From positions 1 through 64,000 of the forward strand of contig JAHIVB010000004.1 in the NCBI GenBank assembly GCA_018816905.1: DNA of 64,000 nt. Reading direction: 5' to 3'. The position numbers were made by a program, and so were the translations under genes. The DNA is from Bacillota bacterium (GTDB lineage Bacteria > Bacillota_I > Bacilli_A > Izemoplasmatales > Hujiaoplasmataceae). Positions 1 through 7,118 of the stretch are shown here, piece after piece (the first letter of the stretch is position 1; every line of letters starts with the position of its first letter). The notes under the pieces are model-generated. The model had not been told where the DNA came from, did no database searches, and saw only the letters and a list, made by a program, of their open reading frames with translations.

Positions 1-2
1 CT

Positions 3-113
3 ATTGTAAAAGAATACATGTTCTATTACAATAACCAAAGACTTCAAGAAAAAATAAAAGAACTCGCTCCAATTCAATTCAGGAAACAAGTTCTTTCAGC
101 TCTTTTTATTTAA
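3..113 (+). CDS. IS3-family transposase, C-terminal end (partial)
   Basis: An open frame enters from the left edge and stops with TAA at 111-113. The visible 36 residues contain EYMFYYNNQRLQ followed by ELAPIQFRKQ. That is the closing motif of IS3/IS150-group OrfB transposases, where the end of the integrase core reads YYNxxR...L.P.xyR. The catalytic DDE residues lie outside the window, so activity cannot be judged. The right terminal repeat of the element should lie just after the stop, around 112-150, but its boundary cannot be fixed without the left end. Confidence 0.8.
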   Translation: MVKEYMFYYNNQRLQEKIKELAPIQFRKQVLSALFI

Positions 114-196
114 CTGTCCGTTTTAATCAAACTAACTCTTAAAGGGCTTTTTTATACTTATTTGTGAATTCACATATGTATTTTTTTACTTTGTTT

Positions 197-205
197 TGTT
201 ATAAT
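197..205 (+). promoter_or_regulatory. Extended -10 promoter for the 264 gene
   Basis: TG-T-TATAAT lies at 197-205, about 60 bases before the start at 264. No good -35 is seen at the expected position, as is common with an extended -10. Confidence 0.5.
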
Positions 206-263
206 GATTCTAGTATGTGCATGAATTGACTGATAATTTGCGAGAAATTGATTAGGGGAACAA

Positions 264-839
264 ATGAAAAAGACACAAATACTAGTGTTTATATTGTATT
301 TTTATATTATTGCTGTAGCTGTGATGTTTATTCGAGCTATCTACTTTGCATTAGAAATAGATGGAAATCTATTTAGTGATGCTTTATTTGATCTTTCTTT
401 TATACTATCGATTATGCTTGCGATGTTCGTTCTTGTGTTTCTTGTTTTCGGTATTTATCGAAGTTTTCAACTTTTTTCTGAAAATGAGACAGAAAAACTT
501 AAGGTTGAAATGAAGCGCTTGAAATTTTCATTAATTCCATTTTACATCATTAATTTCATAGTTTACTTTTCAGTATTTATTCTCGTCGTTGTGGCAACAA
601 GAGGCTTCATCCTTTTCACTTCATTTGTCTTTCCGTTTTTACTTCAAATCGGCTTTACTTATTTGATTGTCGCAGGGACATCGTCTTACGGTATTTTCTA
701 TGTTTATTCAAGATATAAAAGTAATCATATAAAAGTAGACAAGGTAATCATCTTGGTTCTATTGCAATTTTTCTTTATTTTAGACATTGTATCTACAATC
801 ATCATATTAAAAGATAAAGAAATCAACCGAATTCTATAG
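264..839 (+). CDS. Uncharacterised multi-pass membrane protein
   Basis: The 191-residue product is very hydrophobic. About five membrane segments are visible, near residues 6-28, 42-66, 90-112, 115-140 and 160-180, with a charged cytosolic loop around 70-88 (ENETEKLKVEMKRLK). No family motif is recognised. The ATG follows AGGGGAACAA, a usable ribosome site. The next gene starts 11 bases after the stop, so the two are probably co-transcribed as the first members of a run of four unknown genes up to 3313. Function unknown. Confidence 0.65.
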   Translation: MKKTQILVFILYFYIIAVAVMFIRAIYFALEIDGNLFSDALFDLSFILSIMLAMFVLVFLVFGIYRSFQLFSENETEKLKVEMKRLKFSLIPFYIINFIVYFSVFILVVVATRGFILFTSFVFPFLLQIGFTYLIVAGTSSYGIFYVYSRYKSNHIKVDKVIILVLLQFFFILDIVSTIIILKDKEINRIL

Positions 840-850
840 GAGGCTCGTAT

Positions 851-1360
851 ATGCAAGAATTAGTATTGAAATTACAGTACTCAAAAGAAGATTTGCGAAA
901 ATATCATTTTTTCACTATTTTTAAAAAATCAAAACTCTATTTAGTAACATTCTCCATCTCTATCATAATCGGAATTATTTCGATTATTACCTATATCTCG
1001 CTGAGTAGGAATTCTTTATTAATTATATTTGGCATTTTCTTGATTTTATTTCCGGCTTATATCATTTTGGTTCTAATGATTCAAAGCGATAGATTATTTA
1101 AATCTGCGAAGATATATTGGGAGGAGCATATTGTCACTTTTTATGAAGATCACATTTTTGTGACAACTTCTGACTCAACTCAAAAAATATATTGGGATAA
1201 AATATACGAGGTCGTATGGACAAAAAAAGAGTTGGTAATCTATTTAGGAAGAAACCTTGGCGTTTATCTCATAAGATCTAAATATGACCCAGAGATTTTG
1301 TTCAGGGTTGAAGAACTTTTGAAGAAGAGTATACCACTTAACAAATTCAAGTTAAAATAG
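851..1360 (+). CDS. YcxB-like membrane protein
   Basis: The product has 169 residues. A pair of hydrophobic segments near residues 30-52 and 55-77 follows a short cytosolic start. The C-terminal half (HIFVTTSDSTQKIYWDKIYE...ELVIYLGRN) looks like the YcxB-like C-terminal domain found in many Bacillota membrane proteins: a small beta domain with the W-DKIYEV core. The gene is preceded by a clear GGAGG and sits 11 bases behind the upstream membrane gene. The molecular role of YcxB-type proteins is unknown. Confidence 0.6.
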   Translation: MQELVLKLQYSKEDLRKYHFFTIFKKSKLYLVTFSISIIIGIISIITYISLSRNSLLIIFGIFLILFPAYIILVLMIQSDRLFKSAKIYWEEHIVTFYEDHIFVTTSDSTQKIYWDKIYEVVWTKKELVIYLGRNLGVYLIRSKYDPEILFRVEELLKKSIPLNKFKLK

Positions 1361-1405
1361 TATATTCTAGACCTTTCTAAAAGCATATTCAATCAGGAGG
1401 TACAA

Positions 1406-2338
1406 ATGGAAGAGAATTATAAAGAGAAGATGGAATCCTTAAAAGAAAAAATAAATCAAAAGTACATTTTAAATTCAGATCTAAATAAAATCAACAATGA
1501 AATTATGGATATACAATCAAAATTAAGCAATCAATCGAATGTTCTGTACAAAGCAGAAGTGGCAGTCAGGAATTTGCAACGGATTTCACTTTCTAGCTTC
1601 TTTGCTACTATTTTAAACAATAAACCAGAAAAATTGATGAAAAAGGAAAATCAACTTCACAAAGAGAAGGTTCTATTTGAAAAAATATCAGAAAGCATAA
1701 AAGACTTAGAAAAACAAAAAAACGAGATAATCAAAAGTCAAAAGAAAATCATCTCCTATGAGAGAGAATACAAAATATTGTATCAAGACAAGAAAAATTG
1801 GGTACTGACTCTCGACAGTGACGCAGCCAAACTAGTCAAGCATCATATTGATAAGATTGAAAGTATTGATTTATCAATAGCGAATTTAGCCAAAGCTTTA
1901 AGAGTTGGTGAAATAACGTCCAGTTCTATGGTAAGCGTTTTGAATGAACTTCGAAAAACATCGAATTCATTTCATGAGTATCATTCTTTGTTCGCAGAGG
2001 TTGTAAAGGCGGATTCCACGATTCCACGCGCAAAGAGTTCGGTTGCGGCTCAAACATATCTTGAAAGTTTTAAGAAAGAATTAGAATCTGTTGGATCCGA
2101 AATCAGTCATTTGTTTCCCGATACAGAATCAACTTCTCGTGCATTTGAAGTCTTTACGGATAAAGATATATCTTATGATTTTTTTAGAACCAATTTCGTT
2201 GCTCAAGAATCAAGTGTTATTCACATTCTTAATTCAGTCGACGCTCAAACAGCAAACATCAAATATGCAATTACTGAGATGAAAAAAATTAAGGATTCAA
2301 TTGAAAGACATACAGAAACTTTGGTCACTGAATTCTAA
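1406..2338 (+). CDS. Uncharacterised coiled-coil protein
   Basis: The 310-residue product has no signal peptide or membrane segment. Residues about 1-140 are rich in K, E, Q, N and I/L with heptad-like spacing (EKMESLKEKINQKY, LEKQKNEIIKSQKK), indicating a long coiled coil. The remainder looks helical and less charged, with conserved-looking patches such as VKADSTIPRAK near residue 200. AGGAGG stands before the ATG. It lies between a YcxB-like gene and a zinc-site membrane gene in the same direction. I do not recognise the family; a structural or scaffold role is possible but not shown. Confidence 0.6.
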   Translation: MEENYKEKMESLKEKINQKYILNSDLNKINNEIMDIQSKLSNQSNVLYKAEVAVRNLQRISLSSFFATILNNKPEKLMKKENQLHKEKVLFEKISESIKDLEKQKNEIIKSQKKIISYEREYKILYQDKKNWVLTLDSDAAKLVKHHIDKIESIDLSIANLAKALRVGEITSSSMVSVLNELRKTSNSFHEYHSLFAEVVKADSTIPRAKSSVAAQTYLESFKKELESVGSEISHLFPDTESTSRAFEVFTDKDISYDFFRTNFVAQESSVIHILNSVDAQTANIKYAITEMKKIKDSIERHTETLVTEF

Positions 2339-2407
2339 TATGAGGAGATTGATTCCACATATGAAATATAAGTTTATATAAATTACAAATATTCCTAAGG
2401 AGAAATT

Positions 2408-3313
2408 ATGGCTAACTTAATGAAACTCGCACAAGATTTACAATTCAATTTTAAGAACAAATATGCAAATGGCAAGTACAATGGATACGATGTCGCTCTG
2501 GAGCAATCCATGGCCAACCCCATGTTGTTTTCCTTTCAAGTAGAACCACTTGATGCAGCTCAGTACAATCAGTTTGTCGCCTTCCTAAACAATAACAAAA
2601 AACAACTTAAAATGAATCAATATCGGATTAAAGATCATATGATTTCGATCTCTTGGTTTGGATCACTTTCACCGATGAGCGCTAAAATTGCGACAGAGTA
2701 TTTAGATTTGGTAACAAGTGAACTTAGAAGGCTTTCAATCTATCCAAACGATAGTTGTGTTCTGTGCGGAGAAAAGGATAATCTCACTGAAATTACGATC
2801 AATGGTGTTAAGATGAAAGCTCATCAGGAGTGTAAAGACTCTGAGATTCTAAAACTAAAACAAGATACTTCAAATAAACCCATTACCGAGAAACATTTGT
2901 TCAATGGAATCATCGGTGCATTCATCGGAGCGATTATAGGATCCATACCATGGATTCTTATTGAAATACTAACGGGTTTTTACGCCGCCGTGTTAGGCAT
3001 TCTAATTGGATATTCAGCGTTCTTTCTATACAAAACTTTTGGTGGTCCATTAAATAAAAATACAAAATTCATTATCCTGATTGCTACTCTATTTGGAGTG
3101 TTTTTTACAAACATTGCGCTTGCATCCTATGTGATAATCATATCGGGAGGCGGAATTATGATTGCGAATTATATCATTTGTTATACGGATCCAGACATTT
3201 CATCCATGCTATTTACAGATTTATTCATTGGACTTGCGATGACTGCATTTGCAATCCCTGCTATATTTAAAAAAGTTATTTCCTCTGAAAAGCCCAAAAC
3301 AATCATCGAATAA
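2408..3313 (+). CDS. Membrane protein with an N-terminal soluble domain and CxxC zinc-type site
   Basis: The product has 301 residues. Residues 1-110 form a soluble domain of unknown type. Cys117, Cys120, His139 and Cys142 (CVLCGEK...HQEC) look like a small zinc-binding knuckle. From about residue 164 to the end there are four to five hydrophobic segments, the first rich in Gly/Ile (FNGIIGAFIGAIIGSIP). The ATG is preceded by AAGGAGA. It is the last gene before a terminator at 3320. The mix of a cytosolic zinc site and a membrane bundle is unusual; no function can be assigned. Confidence 0.6.
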   Translation: MANLMKLAQDLQFNFKNKYANGKYNGYDVALEQSMANPMLFSFQVEPLDAAQYNQFVAFLNNNKKQLKMNQYRIKDHMISISWFGSLSPMSAKIATEYLDLVTSELRRLSIYPNDSCVLCGEKDNLTEITINGVKMKAHQECKDSEILKLKQDTSNKPITEKHLFNGIIGAFIGAIIGSIPWILIEILTGFYAAVLGILIGYSAFFLYKTFGGPLNKNTKFIILIATLFGVFFTNIALASYVIIISGGGIMIANYIICYTDPDISSMLFTDLFIGLAMTAFAIPAIFKKVISSEKPKTIIE

Positions 3314-3319
3314 TCTTCC

Positions 3320-3346
3320 AAGGAGCTGTCGCTCCTTTTCTTTTTC
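3320..3346 (+). terminator. Intrinsic terminator after the four-gene module
   Basis: Perfect stem AAGGAGC / GCTCCTT with loop TGTC, followed by TTCTTTTTC. It closes the transcription unit ending at 3313. Confidence 0.8.
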
Positions 3347-3398
3347 AAGAATACGCGATATTGCTGCGTAATATTGAAGAAAAAAAGGATGTGTTACT

Positions 3399-5042
3399 TT
3401 GAAAAAAATGGTTATGGTCATTCTATTGGCACTCATTTCACTGACTTTATTTAAACAACAGGTTTTGGCTGAATCTTGGGATTATCTTCCTGGTGGGGAT
3501 AACTATCTGAACGTCGATAACTTTGTAATTGAGAATGGATTCTTCGTTTCAGAACAGCCGTTTGTATTCCTAGAAAACCAAGATTTTATCTTTACAGTAT
3601 CAGATGAATATCATCGAATGTTTGGCCCGTGGGAAGAACTAATTGTATTCTCTTTTTATGATGATGATACCTTGATAAATACCGACACCGCTCTATTTCA
3701 AGATTTTGCTTTAAGTTTGGATTATGTAACGCTAAGTTATTTATTCCATACTCCATTAAATACAAACAAGATCGAAATCAAAATATTGGATTTAGAATCT
3801 TACTTTTTACTAAATGGATTTAGTGCTATGATTCTTGAAGCAGGAAGTACATTTGACGGATTTGAAGATTTTATCTACGGAACGATTGTCGATACGACAT
3901 CACCAGAGTTTAGTGATATTAATACCGTTTATTCTTATGTTCAGTCTCCGATCTTAGTCACTGAGATTCAAGCTTCCTTATCAGCAATTGATGCAATCGA
4001 TGGCGATGTAACTTCAAGAATTTCTGTAGTTTCAGACACCTATACTCCCCACATGGACACCTTAGGGACGTACTCTATTCTGTTTGAAGTTACAGATTTG
4101 TCAGGGAACGCGAAACAAGCAGAGATTTTCGTTAATGTCATCGATGTGTTGAAACCTGAATTCTCTGTTATAGAGCCCATATTGATTCCATACGGAAGTA
4201 CATATACAGTATCAGAGATACTTTTAATGCTTCATGCGAGCGATAACTATGATGGCGATATTTCAGGATTGATTTCTTTGGTTGAAGATAATTATTCTTC
4301 AAATAAAATGATTGTAGGTAATTATACTATGACTTTTTCCGTTAGTGATTCAAGCGGGAATCAAGCGTCTCAAACGATAGAGATTTACGTTATTGATGAA
4401 GAGGCCCCGATTATCACGGGCGAAACCACCATCGTTGTAGGATATGATGAGACGATTACAATCTCTGAAATTCTTCAAAGCTTAAGCGTATCAGACAACT
4501 ATGATTCTCAATTGGATTTTGTGACTGAAAGTGATAATTACACTGAAAACAGGTATATTATCGGAAGCTATCACATTGAATTTTCAGTTACGGATTCATC
4601 CTTAAATGTATCATCAGTTATTATTAACATTGAAGTGGTCGATGAAATAGGGCCGATTCTATATTTTGATTCAAGCATCATACAAACGTATTCAGATACG
4701 GTATTGGCCTTGGAGGATTTTATTCATTTGCTGTCCATTACTAATGAGATTTCAAACATTGAATCAATAAACATCAAGGTTCTTTATGATTCATATACAT
4801 CCCACGCATCGATTCCGGGGGTCTATCATTTGAAACTCAGTATAGAAAGTTCTGAGACCGATTCTTTTGAGAAAGAGTTTCAAATCATTGTTAAGGATTC
4901 AGAAGAACATATCTATATTCCACAAGAAGATTTAGAAGTTTCGTTCATAGAAAAATATAAAAACTATCTAGTGATTGGTGCAATTGGATTCATTACTATC
5001 GCTTCAAATGTTGTGTGGATTATCGTGACGAAAAAGAGATAA
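3399..5042 (+). CDS. Secreted, membrane-anchored protein with Ig-like repeats
   Basis: The 547-residue product starts with a signal peptide (basic KK, hydrophobic core, likely cleavage after QVLA near residue 25). After a unique region to about residue 160 come at least three tandem domains of roughly 82 residues, at about 165-248, 251-331 and 334-414, and a weaker fourth. Each follows the DUF5011/bacterial Ig-like pattern: a DNYDG or DAIDGDVTS motif, then YTxxxxxxGxYxxxFxVxDSSGNxxxxxIxxxVID. A single membrane segment near 522-542 followed by KKR forms a C-terminal anchor. There is no LPxTG motif. The TTG at 3399 follows AAAGGATG. Likely a surface protein for adhesion or extracellular contacts; the ligand is unknown. 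Confidence 0.75.
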   Translation: MKKMVMVILLALISLTLFKQQVLAESWDYLPGGDNYLNVDNFVIENGFFVSEQPFVFLENQDFIFTVSDEYHRMFGPWEELIVFSFYDDDTLINTDTALFQDFALSLDYVTLSYLFHTPLNTNKIEIKILDLESYFLLNGFSAMILEAGSTFDGFEDFIYGTIVDTTSPEFSDINTVYSYVQSPILVTEIQASLSAIDAIDGDVTSRISVVSDTYTPHMDTLGTYSILFEVTDLSGNAKQAEIFVNVIDVLKPEFSVIEPILIPYGSTYTVSEILLMLHASDNYDGDISGLISLVEDNYSSNKMIVGNYTMTFSVSDSSGNQASQTIEIYVIDEEAPIITGETTIVVGYDETITISEILQSLSVSDNYDSQLDFVTESDNYTENRYIIGSYHIEFSVTDSSLNVSSVIINIEVVDEIGPILYFDSSIIQTYSDTVLALEDFIHLLSITNEISNIESINIKVLYDSYTSHASIPGVYHLKLSIESSETDSFEKEFQIIVKDSEEHIYIPQEDLEVSFIEKYKNYLVIGAIGFITIASNVVWIIVTKKR

Positions 5043-5064
5043 AGCGTTTACCTTCTCATTTTAG

Positions 5065-5093
5065 TTTATAATGAACGTTCCTAGTGATATAAT
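5065..5093 (+). promoter_or_regulatory. Promoter of the ABC importer leader
   Basis: TTTATA (5065-5070), a 17-base spacer, then TATAAT (5088-5093) with TG-A upstream. Transcription should start near 5100, giving a leader of about 150 nt before the gene at 5251. Confidence 0.75.
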
Positions 5094-5099
5094 ATGATT

Positions 5100-5250
5100 G
5101 TTGAATGACCGTAAAAGCAGTTAGATTCAAGTTTATTTAGCAAGGCAGACGACATTTAGATTTTTTAACCGGGTTGTCTATTTTTTAAATTGAATCTTTG
5201 TTTGCTGACACGGAAAAAAACAAAATCACATCACGAAAGGTATAACTTTT
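5100..5250 (+). promoter_or_regulatory. Structured 5' leader, unassigned class
   Basis: Two nested helices can be drawn by eye. The outer one pairs AGATTCAA (5123-5130) with TTGAATCT (5190-5197), continued after a bulged G by TTTA (5132-5135) with TAAA (5186-5189). The inner hairpin pairs AGACGAC (5147-5153) with GTTGTCT (5173-5179) and is followed directly by TATTTTTTA, so it resembles an intrinsic terminator. The outer helix would compete with the U-rich tail. This layout suggests attenuation. The sequence does not match the TPP, SAM, purine, guanidine-I or THF riboswitch signatures I know. Confidence 0.5.
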
Positions 5251-6174
5251 ATGAAAAAGCTCTTTTTGATTTTTACGTTATTGATTCTATCCTTTTTGCT
5301 CATCGGATGTCAAAAAGAAACCGAGATTTACAGCGTTATCGTTCCCAATGGAGGCCCCGCTGTAGCTCAAATGTATATGCAGAACCAACCTGAAAAATAT
5401 GCAGTTGACATCGTCAATGGACCAGATCCATTGCTTGCTGCATTTGGTTCTAAAAGCCATGATTTTATCTTAGCAGGGACGAACATGGGCGCAATCATGT
5501 ATGCGTCTACGCAAGATTATATCTTCATTGCTTCTTTCACTTATGGGAATCTTTACCTCGTAAGTGATTCTCAAGAAACATTTGATATTGAAAGTCTTGA
5601 AGGCAAAGAAATTGTAGTATTTGGACAAAATTCGACGCCTGAAATCATATTAAACTATGTTTTAGAACAAAATGAGATTAATTGTACTTTCACATACGTT
5701 GACTCTGTAGCAACAGCCGTTTCTACATGGGTAAGTGACCATTCAAAAATCGTCTTGACTGCAGAACCTTCATTAAGCGTTCTTTTGGGTGCAAATCCCG
5801 ATTTAGACGTGATTGACTTGCAAGAAGAATATGCAGAAATCTCAGGCAATTCTTCCTATCCTCAAGCTGGAGCATTTGCAAAGTCCACATTATCGAATGA
5901 AGCAATTAATCAGTTTTTAGTTGATTTGGAAGCTTCTGTGGAGAGTGTCAATACTAATCCTACTGATGCTGCTACCTTAGGCGTTCAACTTGAATTTGGT
6001 TTTTCGTATGACGTTATCTTGTCATCTATTCCAACAAGCCATCTTGTATATGTTGGTGCTCAAGACATCAAAGCCGTTATGGAAGCTTATTTTTCTTTAT
6101 TGTATAGTGTGAATCCAGCTTTAATTGGCGGATCTATGCCAAACGATAATTTCTATTATGATCCAAGTAGGTGA
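5251..6174 (+). CDS. ABC transporter substrate-binding lipoprotein, SsuA/NrtA-like
   Basis: The 307-residue product has a lipoprotein signal ending in the lipobox LIGC (Cys near residue 20). The mature part has the layout of NMT1/SsuA-type binding proteins: a first strand ending in NGGPAVAQMY, then a DPLLAAFGSKSHDFILAG segment, then a TYGNLYLVSDS hinge region. Such proteins capture sulfonates, nitrate, thiamine precursors or similar small solutes outside the membrane; the ligand cannot be read from the sequence. The ATG follows GAAAGG. It ends in TGA overlapping the start region of the permease gene. No ATPase gene is adjacent. Confidence 0.7.
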   Translation: MKKLFLIFTLLILSFLLIGCQKETEIYSVIVPNGGPAVAQMYMQNQPEKYAVDIVNGPDPLLAAFGSKSHDFILAGTNMGAIMYASTQDYIFIASFTYGNLYLVSDSQETFDIESLEGKEIVVFGQNSTPEIILNYVLEQNEINCTFTYVDSVATAVSTWVSDHSKIVLTAEPSLSVLLGANPDLDVIDLQEEYAEISGNSSYPQAGAFAKSTLSNEAINQFLVDLEASVESVNTNPTDAATLGVQLEFGFSYDVILSSIPTSHLVYVGAQDIKAVMEAYFSLLYSVNPALIGGSMPNDNFYYDPSR

Positions 6175-6962
6175 TTGATTTGAAAAAAACCGGAATCACG
6201 ATTCTTTCTATATTTACGATATTCATAGTATGGGTTATCGGATATGCGGTTGTTTCAAATCCCTTGCTGCTTCCGAGCCCTTTAGAAGTATTAAAAGCTT
6301 TTTTTGGTCTGTTCACCACGTGGAAATCCCTTTTGGTTATGTTAATGACTTTTGTGAGACTTCTGATTGCGTTGTTGTTCGCATTCTTATTGGGCTTTAT
6401 ATTAGGAATATGGTCCGGATTCAATAAAAACGTTGCGACGTTTTGGCATCCTATCGTTACTATTTTCAGAACCATTCCCGTCATATCAATCATCGTCATA
6501 TTACTTATTTGGTTCGGGTTTACATTAACACCTTACGTCATTACTTTTTTAATGATATTTCCAATCATCTATCAAGCGGTATATGAGGGGATTATCAACA
6601 TCGATACTGAGATGGTAGATGTTTATAAGTTGGAAGATAATCGTCTCATTACAGGTTTGAAACATTGTTACATTCCTTTAATCAACACACAAATTAAAAC
6701 CGCGTTACTTCAATCTGCTGGACTTGGAATCAAAGTTCTTGTCATGGCGGAGTACTTATCCCAAACAAAGACTTCAATCGGAAACTCTTTGTATCTTGCA
6801 AAAGTGACCTTGGAATTTGACCAGGTGTTTGCATGGACGATTCTTCTGATTTTAATGGCAATTGTACTTTCGATTTTAATCGAAAGATATTCGCTTCGAA
6901 ATTCAACTCAGCCTATTCAAAAATCAAAAGTAAAATCAAGTGAGAGATTGACAAATCAATGA
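6171..6962 (+). CDS. ABC transporter permease, SsuC/NrtB-like
   Basis: The 263-residue product has six membrane segments and the SsuC/ThiX-type signature: a PSPLEVLKAF segment after the first helix, GFILGIWSGFN, and TIFRTIPVISIIVILLIWFG. The coupling region is EGIINIDTEMVDVYKLEDN, where EAA-loop permeases contact their ATPase. It overlaps the end of the lipoprotein gene by 4 bases, so the two are coupled. No ATP-binding gene follows. The next promoter overlaps the 3' end of this gene, and the downstream gene is an unrelated P-type ATPase, so the pair must use an ATPase encoded elsewhere. Confidence 0.75.
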   Translation: MIDLKKTGITILSIFTIFIVWVIGYAVVSNPLLLPSPLEVLKAFFGLFTTWKSLLVMLMTFVRLLIALLFAFLLGFILGIWSGFNKNVATFWHPIVTIFRTIPVISIIVILLIWFGFTLTPYVITFLMIFPIIYQAVYEGIINIDTEMVDVYKLEDNRLITGLKHCYIPLINTQIKTALLQSAGLGIKVLVMAEYLSQTKTSIGNSLYLAKVTLEFDQVFAWTILLILMAIVLSILIERYSLRNSTQPIQKSKVKSSERLTNQ

Positions 6963-6976
6963 TTCTTGGGTATCAT
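6948..6976 (+). promoter_or_regulatory. Promoter of the Mn riboswitch / P-type ATPase unit
   Basis: TTGACA (6948-6953), a 17-base spacer, then TATCAT (6971-6976). It overlaps the stop of the permease gene. The start point near 6983 falls just before the first paired base of the riboswitch at 6985. Confidence 0.8.
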
Positions 6977-6984
6977 ATATTCGA

Positions 6985-7075
6985 CATAAGGGAGTAGCTG
7001 GCGCATTGTGCGTGATTAAATCAACAAGCATGGCGGAATAATCGCCTGGTTTAATTGTTAGCAGCAAGACTTATG
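6985..7075 (+). ncRNA. yybP-ykoY manganese riboswitch
   Basis: The diagnostic strings are present in order: GGGAGTAGCT (6990-6999), ATCAACAAGC (7020-7029), GGCGG...CGCC in the middle, and AGCAAGA (7063-7069). The closing helix P1 is CATAAG (6985-6990) with CTTATG (7070-7075), placed as in characterised members where the P1 strands directly flank GGAGUAG and AGCAAGA. The 3' strand of P1 is also the 5' strand of the terminator at 7068-7107, so aptamer folding and termination exclude each other. In this family Mn2+ binding stabilises the aptamer and allows read-through. The downstream gene is a cation P-type ATPase, a known partner of this class. Confidence 0.88.
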
Positions 7076-7107
7076 CACCGATTTGTGCATAAGTCTTTAT
7101 TTTTTTT
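7068..7107 (+). terminator. Riboswitch expression-platform terminator
   Basis: Perfect 11-bp stem GACTTATGCAC / GTGCATAAGTC with loop CGATTT, followed by TTTATTTTTTTT. It shares bases 7070-7075 with P1 of the riboswitch, making it the switch element in front of the ATPase gene. Confidence 0.88.
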
Positions 7108-7118
7108 AGGAGGGTCCA

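Noticed and set aside
3221-3436. Minus-strand frame of 71 codons over the 3' end of the zinc-site membrane gene
   Set aside because: It crosses a terminator and the signal-peptide region of the next gene, has no ribosome site and no recognisable protein character; a shadow frame.
5205-5215. GACACGG string suggesting a guanidine-I (ykkC) riboswitch
   Set aside because: Only the ACACGG fragment is present; the other conserved blocks (such as AAAGCCCGGGAGA) are missing.
5190-5393. Plus-strand frame of 67 codons overlapping the lipoprotein start
   Set aside because: It starts inside the structured leader and overlaps the lipobox region in another frame; composition is not protein-like.
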